DNA from: Collinsella sp. OM04-5
GTDB taxonomy: Bacteria > Actinomycetota > Coriobacteriia > Coriobacteriales > Coriobacteriaceae
NCBI RefSeq assembly: GCF_003439125.1
Contig: NZ_QSUU01000002.1
Span: forward strand, 134,621 to 198,620
Reading direction: 5' to 3'
Length of the DNA stretch: 64,000 nt
Shown: positions 34,715 through 43,896 of the stretch, piece after piece
Layout: each line of letters opens with the position of its first letter
Numbering within the stretch: position 1 is the stretch's first letter
The notes under the pieces: generated by a model
The model's input: only the letters and a program-made list of their open reading frames with translations
Told to the model about the DNA's origin: nothing
Database searches by the model: none
Translations under genes and position numbers: made by a program

Positions 34715-34790
34715 TGGCACGCCAGGAAGGACTCGAACCCTCAACACTCGGTTTTGGAGACCGATGCTCTACCAATTGAACTACTGGCGT
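34715..34790 (-). tRNA. tRNA-Trp (CCA)
   Basis: On the minus strand a full cloverleaf with acceptor ACGCCAG/CTGGCGT, D-arm AGTTCAATTGGTAGAGC, anticodon loop CTCCAAA giving CCA, and T-loop GGTTCGAGTCC. The 3' CCA is encoded. Its place between rpmG and secE is conserved in many Gram-positive bacteria. Confidence 0.95.
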
Positions 34791-34803
34791 ATGTGACTAG
34801 AGA

Positions 34804-34953
34804 CTAGCGAGTCTCTTTGTGCAGCGTGTGGTGACGGCACCAGGGGCAATACTTCTTGATCTCCATACGATCAGGCATGGTCGACTTGTTCTTGGTGGTC
34901 GTATAGTTGCGGCGCTTGCACTCAGTGCACGCAAGAGTAACTAGAGTACGCAT
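34804..34953 (-). CDS. rpmG: 50S ribosomal protein L33
   Basis: 49 residues. It starts [20 protein letters not shown] and ends with [15 protein letters not shown]. The two CxxC pairs (CTEC and CPWC) form the zinc ribbon of the C+ type of L33. The upstream region holds a consensus promoter at 34999-35028. It heads the rpmG-tRNA-Trp-secE-nusG group. The match over the full short length is unambiguous. Confidence 0.95.
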   Translation of the reverse strand: MRTLVTLACTECKRRNYTTTKNKSTMPDRMEIKKYCPWCRHHTLHKETR

Positions 34954-34998
34954 GTATCCTGAACCTTTCATTTCCGCCCCGTACGGGCACGAGTTGTT

Positions 34999-35028
34999 AC
35001 TTTATCAGCTCCACGTAAGTGCTGTCAA
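34999..35028 (-). promoter_or_regulatory. sigma70 promoter of rpmG-trnW-secE-nusG
   Basis: Minus-strand TTGACA (35028-35023) and TAAAGT (35004-34999), 18-base spacer. The bases just upstream of the -35, GAGGTTTTC, are also found upstream of the tRNA-tuf promoter at 36830-36859. Confidence 0.65.
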
Positions 35029-35173
35029 TGAAAACCTCGAGTCAATTGGTTCTCGGTGGATCCATTCATATTTGGAACACATCAATGAAGCCATCGAGAG
35101 CTAATCGACGGTGCATCCAGGACCATTATCAATCCTCTCGACACCAGCAACGGCTCAATATCCATCGCAGAAA

Positions 35174-35205
35174 AGAACCCGGCACCCATATAAGTGCCGG
35201 GTTCT
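35174..35205 (-). terminator. intrinsic terminator after tuf
   Basis: Perfect 12-bp stem AGAACCCGGCAC/GTGCCGGGTTCT with an eight-base loop and a TTTTCTG tail on the minus strand, about 28 bases after the tuf stop. Confidence 0.92.
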
Positions 35206-35232
35206 CTAAGTCAGCTATATCAAAGAGCTAAT

Positions 35233-36423
35233 TTACTCAATGATCGTGGAGACGATGCCCGAACCGACGGTGTGGCCACCCTCACGGATAGCGAAGCGCA
35301 GGCCCTCCTCCATGGCGATCGGGTGGATGAGGTCGCCCTCGATGGTGATGTGGTCACCAGGCATAGCCATCTCGGTGCCCTCGGGGAGCTTGACCGTACC
35401 GGTAACGTCGGTGGTACGGAAGTAGAACTGAGGACGATAACCATCGAAGAACGGGGTGTGACGGCCGCCCTCCTCCTTGGTCAGAACGTAGATCTCGCCG
35501 GTGAACTTGGTGTGCGGGGTAACCGAACCGGGCTTGCAGAGAACCTGGCCGCGCTCGATGTCCTCGCGCTTGATGCCGCGGAGCAGCAGACCGACGTTGT
35601 CGCCAGCCTCGCAGAAGTCCATGGACTTACGGAACATCTCGATACCGGTAACAACGGTGTTCTGGGTATCCTTGATGCCGACGATCTCGACGGGCTCGTT
35701 GAGCTTGAGCTCACCGCGCTCGACACGGCCGGTAGCAACGGTACCACGGCCGGAGATGGTCATAACGTCCTCAACGGCCATCAGGAACGGGAGGTCGTTG
35801 TTACGAGCAGGCGTCGGGATGTACTCGTCGACAGCGTTCATGAGCTCGCGAATGGCGTCCATCCACTTGGCGTCGCCCTCGAGAGCGCCCAGAGCGGAAC
35901 CACGGATGACGGGGATGTCGTCGCCGGGGAAATCGTACTCGGAGAGAAGCTCACGGGTCTCCATCTCGACGAGGTCGATGAGCTCGTCATCGTCAACCAT
36001 GTCGCACTTGTTCAGGAAGACGACGATGTAGGGAACGCCGACCTGACGGGCGAGCAGGATGTGCTCGCGAGTCTGAGCCATGGGGCCGTCGGTAGCGGCG
36101 ATGACCAGGATAGCGCCGTCCATCTGAGCAGCACCGGAAATCATGTTCTTGACGTAGTCAGCGTGGCCCGGGCAGTCAACGTGAGCGTAGTGACGGGCAG
36201 CAGTCTCGTACTCGACGTGGGAGACGGAGATCGTAATGCCGCGCTCGCGCTCCTCGGGAGCCTTGTCGATGTTCTCGAACGCAGTGAAGTCAGCCTTGCA
36301 GCCCTCGGTCTCGGAGAGAACCTTGGTGATGGCAGCGGTCAGCGTGGTCTTGCCGTGGTCGACGTGACCAATGGTGCCGATGTTAACATGCGGCTTAGTG
36401 CGCTCAAACTTCTCTTTGGCCAT
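35233..36423 (-). CDS. tuf: elongation factor Tu
   Basis: 396 residues, delivers aminoacyl-tRNA to the ribosome. G1 [11 protein letters not shown]3 [13 protein letters not shown] and G4 NKCDMVDD are all present. Domains 2 and 3 include [13 protein letters not shown] and [19 protein letters not shown] (key segment). It follows three tRNA genes and is probably transcribed with them. No fusA or rpsL is near, so it is a separate tuf locus. A hairpin at about 36477-36511 lies between the tRNA-Met gene and tuf and may allow processing. Confidence 0.98.
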   Translation of the reverse strand: MAKEKFERTKPHVNIGTIGHVDHGKTTLTAAITKVLSETEGCKADFTAFENIDKAPEERERGITISVSHVEYETAARHYAHVDCPGHADYVKNMISGAAQMDGAILVIAATDGPMAQTREHILLARQVGVPYIVVFLNKCDMVDDDELIDLVEMETRELLSEYDFPGDDIPVIRGSALGALEGDAKWMDAIRELMNAVDEYIPTPARNNDLPFLMAVEDVMTISGRGTVATGRVERGELKLNEPVEIVGIKDTQNTVVTGIEMFRKSMDFCEAGDNVGLLLRGIKREDIERGQVLCKPGSVTPHTKFTGEIYVLTKEEGGRHTPFFDGYRPQFYFRTTDVTGTVKLPEGTEMAMPGDHITIEGDLIHPIAMEEGLRFAIREGGHTVGSGIVSTIIE

Positions 36424-36519
36424 AAAGCCCTCCTCTTAACAGGTCGTCCCCGGACGGGACTTTGCCTTTATACCATAGTGGCCTCTCAACATACTATTGA
36501 GAAGCCACCGTGTTACCTA

Positions 36520-36596
36520 TGGTAGCGGTGACTGGATTCGAACCAGTGACGCCACGGGTATGAACCGTGTGCTCTAACCAACTGAGCTACACCGCC
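36520..36596 (-). tRNA. tRNA-Met (CAT), elongator type
   Basis: Begins GGCGGTGTAGCTCAGTTGG on the minus strand; anticodon loop TTCATAC gives CAT; T-loop GGTTCGAATCC; CCA encoded. The first base can pair with the opposite acceptor base as G-U and the sequence looks like elongator rather than initiator tRNA. A modified-Ile (CAU) identity cannot be fully excluded. Confidence 0.92.
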
Positions 36597-36599
36597 GGA

Positions 36600-36675
36600 T
36601 GGAGCCTGCAACCAGACTTGAACTGGTGACCTCTTCGTTACCAACGAAGTGCTCTACCGACTGAGCTATACAGGC
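36600..36675 (-). tRNA. tRNA-Thr (GGT)
   Basis: Acceptor GCCTGTA/TGCAGGC, anticodon stem-loop ACTTCGTTGGTAACGAAGA with GGT, T-loop AGTTCAAGTCT, and encoded CCA. Second gene of the Tyr-Thr-Met-tuf transcript. Confidence 0.93.
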
Positions 36676-36685
36676 ACTTGACGGG

Positions 36686-36767
36686 TGGGAGCTATAGGAT
36701 TCGAACCTATGTAGGCAGAGCCAACGGGTTTACAGCCCGTCCCCATTAACCACTCGGGCAAACTCCC
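36686..36767 (-). tRNA. tRNA-Tyr (GTA)
   Basis: 82 bases with a long variable arm, as expected for bacterial tRNA-Tyr. Acceptor GGGAGTT/AGCTCCC, anticodon GTA in GGGCTGTAAACCC, T-loop GGTTCGAATCC. CCA is not encoded, unlike the other tRNAs here. First gene of the cluster. Confidence 0.93.
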
Positions 36768-36829
36768 AATCGTTCAAGTATCCGCAGGTTCTTTGGTCTT
36801 TTGGACCGCCGCCCCCGCGAACGAAAAAG

Positions 36830-36859
36830 ATAATACGATGCAACCTTGGGGGCTGTCAA
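36830..36859 (-). promoter_or_regulatory. consensus promoter of the tRNA-Tyr/Thr/Met-tuf operon
   Basis: Minus-strand TTGACA (36859-36854), an 18-base spacer and TATTAT (36835-36830). It lies about 60 bases upstream of tRNA-Tyr. It is the strongest promoter match in the window. Confidence 0.8.
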
Positions 36860-37107
36860 CGAAAACCTCTAGATACACGGTTCCGGGCGTATCTATATAC
36901 CTTTGACCTGCGGTTTTGTTGAGTTTAGATATGAAGGACGGTGGATTTACATGTAGCGGTGACATTTCCCGAGGGAACACTTTGTCACGGTGGAGTGAGC
37001 CTACAGGATATTACTTCGGTAACGACTCATTTGCACCTATATATAGGTCGAGATCGGGCTTCCGCGGCAGATTCGGGTGTGGATGGTTAAGGCCGGTCCG
37101 GCCTTTG
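36860..37107. other. intergenic DNA before repeat array B
   Basis: No gene recognised. It contains only the possible upstream part of the tRNA-operon promoter and a short GGCCGG(T)CCGGCC palindrome near 37091-37103, just before array B. Confidence 0.5.
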
Positions 37108-37403
37108 TCTCGATCTGTAACATCTAGAGAACATTTTCTCCCCTATCTGTTACAGATTGAGATATTACGCAGAGACCCCAGCTCGCGTCTCATCCTGTAA
37201 CAGTAAGAACGGTTTTCCGCCCCTTCGTGTTACAGATGGAGACATTTCTCAGCTAACCCGACTCTATATCTCAATCTGTAACATCTACGCCAGTATTCTG
37301 CTTCTACCTGTTACAGATTGAGACAAATGGGCAGGGCCCATTCTTTCATCTCGATCCGTAACAGGTGGGAGCGAATTGGTCGCCTTGGTGTTACAGATGT
37401 AGA
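37108..37403. repeat. alternating 15-bp repeat array B (8 motifs)
   Basis: Variants of TCTCAATCTGTAACA start at 37108, 37188, 37269 and 37349; inverted copies TGTTACAGATTGAGA start at 37148, 37228, 37309 and 37389. Every motif start is 40 or 41 bases from the last and orientation strictly alternates. The seven interspersed segments are 25 or 26 bases and mostly different, but those inside each inverted pair share a loose TAG..CGATTTT..CC pattern. The array is immediately downstream of the five-gene restriction-modification-like operon (stop 37549). Confidence 0.95.
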
Positions 37404-37548
37404 TGAACCAAAGACGGGATGGACGACTAGTCCGAAGGCGCATCGACCTAAAAGAAACAGGCCCGAGCCTTGAACATACCGAACTTGAGTCTCGAATCGA
37501 CGACTGGCAGACCGCTGCGCAGGCAAACAAATTCCCGAGCGATAAGAT

Positions 37549-38133
37549 TCACCAGCGACGCCATTTTGATTTGACCGGCAGCAGATCTTCAACGAACCGA
37601 CCGGTCCATTCATTTGGCTCCAATCCGCGAATCTCGAAGATAGCCTCGAAATCCTCCTTGCTGAGACGATGGCCAAAACGTGTATTCAACCACATCTCGG
37701 ATTCTGCCCGCCAGTTTTTTTCGCGAGCCGGAGTCATCGAGCGAACAATCTGGGAAGACACGTCGGCCCACTCTCCATCGTCATCCTCATATCGCTCTCT
37801 ACCGAGAATGCTTTCGACCTGGGGGTCGAGCATGCCGAAGAGACTCGAAATGTCACGTCGCCCGCTCGGCCGCTTGACGGGAACAGGGATAACATCCTCG
37901 GCAAAAAGCTCATCAAGCGGAATATCGACCCCATCCCAGCCGAGACCGATAAAAGGGCGCTTCGAGATATCATCTGGGTCCGAGAAGCGGATATGCAGGC
38001 ACTCAGTCTCGAGGACCCAATTGCCCACCAAGACAAGCTTCCCGTAATGTGGCATCGGAGAATCCAGCCACGCCACCGCGTAACGTCGTTCTTCGGTCGA
38101 CGGAAACTGATCGATATCGATAATTGTCGGCAT
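37549..38133 (-). CDS. hypothetical protein, last gene of the type III R-M-like operon
   Basis: 194 residues, acidic and hydrophilic, no membrane segment. I do not recognise a family. It contains YAVAWLDSPMPHYGKLVLVG and HIRFSDPDDISKRPFIGLGW, then a helical C-terminal half with a Trp-rich stretch NWRAESEMWLNTRFG. The ATG at 38133 is chosen; a TTG eight codons upstream (38157) is possible and neither has a strong ribosome site. It begins about 37 bases after the res stop, so cotranscription is likely. It may be an accessory or immunity subunit, but this is only from position. Confidence 0.7.
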   Translation of the reverse strand: MPTIIDIDQFPSTEERRYAVAWLDSPMPHYGKLVLVGNWVLETECLHIRFSDPDDISKRPFIGLGWDGVDIPLDELFAEDVIPVPVKRPSGRRDISSLFGMLDPQVESILGRERYEDDDGEWADVSSQIVRSMTPAREKNWRAESEMWLNTRFGHRLSKEDFEAIFEIRGLEPNEWTGRFVEDLLPVKSKWRRW

Positions 38134-38170
38134 CTCAACGCCCCAATCAGAAAGCAACTGGAATCTGGGG

Positions 38171-41100
38171 CTACTCCGTTCCCTGGATCACGGTCAGCAA
38201 ATCCTCATAGCTGTGCACCACGTCATAACGCACGTCCTCGTCCGAGAACTCATTGAAGAGCTTGCGGGCGCAGGCGATCTTTCCGCGCTCGATATCGCGC
38301 AGCGTGAGGCTGTCCATGCTGCCCTTGGTCTCCGCGACGAAGAACACGTGGCGCACGCTCCCCTTCTCGAACGCGATGGCCCAGTCGGGCGCGTAGTTGC
38401 CCACCGGCGTCGGAATCTTGAAAGACCGTGGGAGCTTGGCGTAGACCGCGACCTTGCCCTCTGCAGAGTCGAGATCTCGTGCGAAATCGCGCTCACCCTC
38501 GGAATCCCAGAACACGTAGTCCTGGATGCAGCGGCTCGTCTCCAGCGCACGGCCGACGTTCTCGGGCATGCGCTCGGCAAAGATGGTGGAATCGTACCGC
38601 TCGTCAAGCTTGTGGTACGCAAGGTGGTCGACCACCATCGTCGCCTTCTCGGCAAGGATGCAACGGGAGACCTTGGCGATAAACTCCTCGGGGTTATCGC
38701 GGAACATGCGGAACTTGACGGGGGCGATGCCCTTCAGGATCGCCGCTGCGCTTCTGCGCGTAATGCGCGCAGCGGTCGCGACTTCGCCCAGCAGGTCGTA
38801 CGTCACGCCAGAGGCGTCCTCGCCCACCTCGTAGTCGCGCCTCGTGGTATCGCCGAACGATTCGCCGCGCTCAAGATTCTCCCGCGTCTGGGTCGAGCGC
38901 TGCGCGGCGGTCGTCATGACGTAGGACGCCTTGGCCACAAACAGTTCGCGGTTAATGCGGTCGATCGCCTTGGCGCGCAACTCCTCATCATCGAAATCGA
39001 CGGTGTAGGAATGTTTGGAGTTGATCTTGTTCCACAGCTCCTGGAACTCCGCCCGCGCGAAGTTGGCGTTGAGCGGGTTTTCGCGAACCTTGGGCTCGTT
39101 GCCGTTACGGATGTAGTCGTCGAGCGCATGCTCGTCGTAGACGCTCATCACCAGCGCTTCGATATCCTTGCGATAGGCATAGAGATGCTCGGGCAAGTCG
39201 TCATCGGTAACGGACGTGAGCCCCGATTCCTTGAACTTTTGCGTGGGCACGCCCTCGCGATCGATGAGGCCGTGCTGTACGAGCGCGAAGTAGACATCGT
39301 GCGCGTCTTCCTGCGTGAGCGCATAAGTCTTCTCCTCGTCCGCCTGAACGGCAAAGCCCTTGAGGAACTCCTCCGTGACCGCCTTGGGACGCTCACGCAG
39401 GGCATCGTTGATGTCCTTCTGCAGGGACTTCGTGAAGTCGCTGTAGCTCTCGCTGGCGATGACGGTGAGCGTGTTGACGCGCTGCACCTCCTGCTCGCCC
39501 AGCGCCTCCAGGTCCTGTCGCTCGCCCTCCCGGTTCACGCACAGGCGCAGGCCGCGGCCCACCTCCTGGCGCTTACCGGTCTCGGAGTCGGAATGCTTGA
39601 GCGTGCAAATCTGGAACACGTTGGGGTTGTCCCAGCCCTCGCGCAGGGCGGAGTGGCTAAAGATAAAGCGCGTGGGCTCATCGAACGACAGCAAGCGCTC
39701 CTTGTCCTTGAGGATGAGATCGTAGGCGCTCTCGTCATCGGACTCATCGCTGTTGCGCTTGAGCTTGGAGTCGATCAGGCGACGACTCCTCTTGTCAATG
39801 GAGAAGTATCCCTTATGGGTCTCATGTGCATCGATGCCGCGCAGCCATTCCAGATAGCGACGGCGCGCCTTCCCGAGACCCGCATCGAGCGAGGCGTCAA
39901 GGTTCTGCTGCCCGCGGCCGTACTCGTCGATGGCGCGCGCGTACTCCTCCTCAAAGATTCGGCCGTACTCGCCCAGGCCCTCCTCGCCGTCATCATCGTA
40001 GACACGGTACTTGGCGACCTCGTCGATAAAGAAGAGCGACAGGCACTTGATGCCGCGCGCGAACAGCGCCTCCTCCTTCTCCAGATGGCTTTTGATGGTC
40101 TCGCGGATCTGCACTCGGCGCATGTCGCGATCGGAAGAATCGCCGTAAACGTCGCCGCGGCAGAGCTCGATGCCGTTGAGGAACTTGACGTAGCCCAGCT
40201 GAACATCGCTGTCCGGGACGATCTCGGACACGGTGAACCCGTCGCGGTACGCCTCGAGCTCGCCGGACGCGGGATAGATGTCGTCCTGCTCGTAGAAGCC
40301 CTGCGCACGTTTGGAGATGGACCCCGAGGCGTTGAGTTTCTTGAACTCGATGACCGCCTGGGGCGGCTTATTCTTGGAAATCTTGATGTCCTGAAGATAC
40401 AGGTAGCCGTCGGTTCCGCGCATGTTCTTGAGTTCGAAGCCCTTGACCTCGATGCGCTTGACCAGGCGCTGGTTGAATGCGTCAAGCGCATCCAGCACGT
40501 AAACGGCATCATGGGTAACCTTGTGGGTGGCGGAATAGTTGAGACACGCGATGGGACGGAAACGGGCGATGCCGGCCTGGGTGGCATTGCCGCCCATCTT
40601 CTGCGGCTCGTCCAGGATGACGATGGGGTTGTTGGCGGCGATCACGTCGATGGGGCGACGGCTCGCGAACTCATCGCGCTCGGAATACATGATACGGGCC
40701 TCCTTGGAGCGCCCGCCCTCCTTCATGGACGTATTGAACGCCTGCATGTTGATGACCATGACGTTGATATCGGAACTCGCCGAGAACCGGTCGATGTCGC
40801 CCAGGCGAGCGCTGTTGTAGACAAAGTAGCGGATGGCCTTGCCGTACTGCTCAAAAAAGTGCTGCTCGGTATTCTTGAGAGACTTGTAGACGCCCTCGCG
40901 AATGGCAACGGACGGCACCACGATGATGAACTTGGTCCAGCCATAGAGACGGTTGAGCTCGAGCATGGTCTTGGTATAGACGTAGGTCTTGCCCGTGCCC
41001 GTCTCCATCTCCACGTCAAGGTTTACCGGAGCGGGACCAGTGGCAAGCGACGAAGACTCGACGATCCGATTGCGGCGCTGTACCTTGTGAATGTTCTCGA

Positions 41101-41323
41101 GCAACGTGGCGGACCCAAGGGCGATGGGGGCATTCGCGTAGCCTTCAGATGCCTGGACCTGCGTCTCAAAGCCCGGCAGCGCCTCGGTGCCGTCGCCGTC
41201 CGCCGCGCGACCAAGGTCGCGCAGATAGGGCGAGGCGCCAGAGTTAGGCTGACCGGCGAAGACATCGGTCACCGCACGAGCAGCCTCAGTCTGATAAGGC
41301 TGGATTTTAAACTTGAACTGCAT
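38171..41323 (-). CDS. res: type III restriction enzyme Res subunit (helicase-nuclease)
   Basis: 1050 residues. The SF2 helicase core starts with IQPYQTEAARAV, then Walker A METGTGKTYVYTK (about residues 109-121), motif II ILDEPQKMGG, SATHKV-like motif III and motif VI QEVGRGLRLCVN. The C-terminal PD-(D/E)xK nuclease is seen as APDWAIAF followed by FVAETKG. Res translocates or senses along DNA between two unmethylated sites with Mod and cleaves. It starts nine bases after the mod stop. Length is normal for Res and all catalytic motifs appear intact. Confidence 0.92.
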   Translation of the reverse strand: MQFKFKIQPYQTEAARAVTDVFAGQPNSGASPYLRDLGRAADGDGTEALPGFETQVQASEGYANAPIALGSATLLENIHKVQRRNRIVESSSLATGPAPVNLDVEMETGTGKTYVYTKTMLELNRLYGWTKFIIVVPSVAIREGVYKSLKNTEQHFFEQYGKAIRYFVYNSARLGDIDRFSASSDINVMVINMQAFNTSMKEGGRSKEARIMYSERDEFASRRPIDVIAANNPIVILDEPQKMGGNATQAGIARFRPIACLNYSATHKVTHDAVYVLDALDAFNQRLVKRIEVKGFELKNMRGTDGYLYLQDIKISKNKPPQAVIEFKKLNASGSISKRAQGFYEQDDIYPASGELEAYRDGFTVSEIVPDSDVQLGYVKFLNGIELCRGDVYGDSSDRDMRRVQIRETIKSHLEKEEALFARGIKCLSLFFIDEVAKYRVYDDDGEEGLGEYGRIFEEEYARAIDEYGRGQQNLDASLDAGLGKARRRYLEWLRGIDAHETHKGYFSIDKRSRRLIDSKLKRNSDESDDESAYDLILKDKERLLSFDEPTRFIFSHSALREGWDNPNVFQICTLKHSDSETGKRQEVGRGLRLCVNREGERQDLEALGEQEVQRVNTLTVIASESYSDFTKSLQKDINDALRERPKAVTEEFLKGFAVQADEEKTYALTQEDAHDVYFALVQHGLIDREGVPTQKFKESGLTSVTDDDLPEHLYAYRKDIEALVMSVYDEHALDDYIRNGNEPKVRENPLNANFARAEFQELWNKINSKHSYTVDFDDEELRAKAIDRINRELFVAKASYVMTTAAQRSTQTRENLERGESFGDTTRRDYEVGEDASGVTYDLLGEVATAARITRRSAAAILKGIAPVKFRMFRDNPEEFIAKVSRCILAEKATMVVDHLAYHKLDERYDSTIFAERMPENVGRALETSRCIQDYVFWDSEGERDFARDLDSAEGKVAVYAKLPRSFKIPTPVGNYAPDWAIAFEKGSVRHVFFVAETKGSMDSLTLRDIERGKIACARKLFNEFSDEDVRYDVVHSYEDLLTVIQGTE

Positions 41324-41332
41324 CCGGATCTC

Positions 41333-43294
41333 CTAGATCACCTTACGGATGGTGTCGGGACTGAAGGTTTTGAAGAGCTCCTCGAGGTTTGCCACGGCGG
41401 CATCGTTGGAAAAGCATGCGTCGCGGAAGACGGCGTAGAGCGGGCGCTCCTTGGCGATGGCCTCCAATGCCACGGTATCGACATCCTCGTCAAAACAGGC
41501 GATAAGCTGGCCGCCGTTGACGTCGAAGCACGCCTTGCCGCCGATTTCGCGCTCGACGATCTTCGCGGAGTACTCGATGCGAAACGCCGGCAGGACCTGG
41601 AAGAGGAGGTCAAGCGGCAGGGCGTCCTCAGCGGAGTTGTCGGTGAAGAGGTCGAGCGCGGCTTGCTCGTACTGCCCCGGCGCGGCGTACTCGTCCTTGA
41701 AGCAGGACTCATCCACGCGCAGCACACGGAAGCCGATGTCGGGCACGGGCTTGGGCTCGGCGCCAAGCTCAAGCTGCCTGCTGGCCTCATCGACCTCGGC
41801 CCTGATCTTCTCGCCTGCGCGGCGGATGCGCTCCTCGCCGACGTTACAGATCGTGGTGTAACCTTCCTTTCCTGCTTCGGTTGCTTCATCAACAACCTCC
41901 GGAAGCTGGACCATAATGAACCGACGCTTGCCACCGTCAGCAGCGTTCAAAGACATGACGGCATCGGCCATAGTCGCTGAACCAGAAAAGAAGTCCATTA
42001 CCAAGGAGTCTTTTGAAGAGCCGATTTCAAGAATGCGGTTCATGAGAGCAGGGGGCTTGGGAAAGCTCATAACGTTCGATCCAAATAGCTCTTTAATTCG
42101 CTTCTTTCCATAGTCGTTGTTAAACTCCGCATCAGCCTGAAGTGACTTTGCCATCGTGAAGGCGGCAGAACCTTCCTCAAGATAATCCTTACGATACACA
42201 CGCCACTCATTACCACACGGTTCGCCGAATAAATAGTTATTCTCTGATTGAATTTTCGATTTTGACCAAGTCCAACAAGTTGGAGTTCCGTCTGCGGCAA
42301 GCGGGAGACGTTCTACTGAGTGAGCTTCATCTTTCTCAAGGGCAACCGAGCCATCAGCCGGGGATATCCATAAAGGAAAGTAGAGGTTTGGACGTGTTTG
42401 CGGATTAAAGCTTTGATTTCGATTTCTTAAACCAATTGCCCTATATGAGCCCTTGTCATCTTTTCGGTCGTACTCAGACAACATCCTGGAATCTTTGGGG
42501 ATTAGGTTTAGCGAGTTTCCACATGTATAGTTTTTGACCCAGATAAGGACCGGCTCGATTGTTTTAGCAATATAACGGTCAAGATTTCTACCACGAGGAT
42601 TGACCTGCACATACAGCTTTCCCACATAATTGCCCGAGCCGAACAGTTCGTTACCTATCTTAAGCAGATTTTGCTCCTCGTTGTCATCAATCGAGATGAA
42701 GATCGCGCCATCATCGCTCAGCAGGTCCCTGGCCAGCATCAACCTGGGGTACATCATTGAGCACCAGTCGGAGTGGAAGCGGCCGTTTGACTCAGGGTTG
42801 GCCACCAGGCGGCCGCCCTCCTCGTCGTACTCGCCGCTCTCGGCATCGTATTCCGCGCGTGTCTTGGAGAAGTCGTCGTCGTAGACGAAGTCGTGGCCCG
42901 TGTTGTAGGGTGGGTCGATGTAGATCAGCTTCACCTTGCCGGCGTAGGTCTCGCGCATGATCTTGAGGGCCTCGAGGTTGTCACCCTCGATGTAGAGGTT
43001 CTCGGTGGTGTCCCAGTCCTTGGACTTCTCGGGGCAGGGGCGCATGGTCTTCTTGATGGGGCGGCGCGCTTCGAGCTTGGCCTCGCGCTTGCCGGGCCAG
43101 GTGAACTGGTAGCGTTCCCGCGGACCGTCAACGACCTCGCCGGAGAGGTCATCGCGCAGGGCATCGAAATCGACGGCAAGCGTGACCTTGCCGTCTGCGT
43201 CCATAGCTTCGGTCACCGCATCGGGGAAGAGCGCAGCGATCTTGGCGATGTTCTCCTGCGTGAGGTCGGGAGTCTCCTGACTGATCTTATCCAT
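41333..43294 (-). CDS. mod: type III DNA N6-adenine methyltransferase Mod subunit
   Basis: 653 residues, beta-class methyltransferase. Motif IV DPPY is in LIYIDPPYNTGHDFVYDDDF (about 127-146) and the AdoMet motif is MDFFSGSATMADAV (about 420-433), in that order. The target-recognition part between them (about 200-410, DNA 42060-42690) is distinctly AT-richer than the rest. It methylates one strand of the recognition site and guides Res. It starts five bases after the DUF4391 stop, with GAGGAG upstream. The recognition sequence cannot be predicted. Confidence 0.93.
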   Translation of the reverse strand: MDKISQETPDLTQENIAKIAALFPDAVTEAMDADGKVTLAVDFDALRDDLSGEVVDGPRERYQFTWPGKREAKLEARRPIKKTMRPCPEKSKDWDTTENLYIEGDNLEALKIMRETYAGKVKLIYIDPPYNTGHDFVYDDDFSKTRAEYDAESGEYDEEGGRLVANPESNGRFHSDWCSMMYPRLMLARDLLSDDGAIFISIDDNEEQNLLKIGNELFGSGNYVGKLYVQVNPRGRNLDRYIAKTIEPVLIWVKNYTCGNSLNLIPKDSRMLSEYDRKDDKGSYRAIGLRNRNQSFNPQTRPNLYFPLWISPADGSVALEKDEAHSVERLPLAADGTPTCWTWSKSKIQSENNYLFGEPCGNEWRVYRKDYLEEGSAAFTMAKSLQADAEFNNDYGKKRIKELFGSNVMSFPKPPALMNRILEIGSSKDSLVMDFFSGSATMADAVMSLNAADGGKRRFIMVQLPEVVDEATEAGKEGYTTICNVGEERIRRAGEKIRAEVDEASRQLELGAEPKPVPDIGFRVLRVDESCFKDEYAAPGQYEQAALDLFTDNSAEDALPLDLLFQVLPAFRIEYSAKIVEREIGGKACFDVNGGQLIACFDEDVDTVALEAIAKERPLYAVFRDACFSNDAAVANLEELFKTFSPDTIRKVI

Positions 43295-43299
43295 GACTG

Positions 43300-43896
43300 C
43301 TACTCCTCCTCAAGCCGTCTAAGCTCGGCCTGTTTCCGTTTCATCTGTGCAAACAGCTCGTTCTTTCGAGCTATTTGACGTTCTCTGCGGACCTTGGTAT
43401 CGAGCGCGAAGACCTCAGCGCGCAGCCCGTCTATTTTCTCACGGCGATCAATTCTCGCCCAGACGTCGTGACCATCGAATTCTCCCAAAGCGACTTGAGC
43501 GAGCATGGAATCCCACACCATGTCGAGGTCGAAACCGTTCAAGGCAAGACGCTCGATATCCCGTGTCTCCAGCAGACGGCCCTCCTCGCAAATCGCGATA
43601 TCGCCGGATCCGCTGTCGACAATCACTGCCTTGTTGGGCGTCGCGTTGCTCACCAGGCGCACGGCGCGCTCGGGCACCCGCTCGCCTTTGGGATCGATCC
43701 TTAGCACGAGTATCTCGTGCACCGCCTTGCCGTCGGCGATATTGGTCGTTGCCGGTTTGATGGAGTTTGCGACGACAATCGCCGCCACGCCGCCCGTAAG
43801 GTCGCGCCGGGTGGCGGCATCGACGTCCATGTGGCGGTAGAAGGCCTCTTTGGGCAGACGCCTGCCCACCTCGGTTGTTGCCGGAAGTCCTAGCAT
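43300..43896 (-). CDS. DUF4391-like protein
   Basis: 198 residues. MLGLPATTEVGRRLPKEAFY and DIERLALNGFDLDMVWDSML (key parts) fit the DUF4391 family, which is often found beside SNF2 helicases and type III mod/res genes. The C-terminus is a predicted coiled coil (KVRRERQIARKNELFAQMKR and following). The ATG at 43896 overlaps the helicase stop (ATGCTAG), which I prefer over an ATG eight codons upstream. It may bridge the helicase and the Mod-Res complex; its biochemical activity is not known to me. Confidence 0.8.
   Translation of the reverse strand: MLGLPATTEVGRRLPKEAFYRHMDVDAATRRDLTGGVAAIVVANSIKPATTNIADGKAVHEILVLRIDPKGERVPERAVRLVSNATPNKAVIVDSGSGDIAICEEGRLLETRDIERLALNGFDLDMVWDSMLAQVALGEFDGHDVWARIDRREKIDGLRAEVFALDTKVRRERQIARKNELFAQMKRKQAELRRLEEE

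Noticed and set aside
37108..37403. CRISPR array
   Set aside because: Repeats are only 15 bp and alternate in orientation, interspersed segments share a loose pattern, and no cas genes are present in the window.
38213..41980. 1255-codon plus-strand frame opposite res
   Set aside because: Long but purely antisense to res and the end of mod, which have full sets of catalytic motifs. Composition is His/Val/Leu-rich without motifs.
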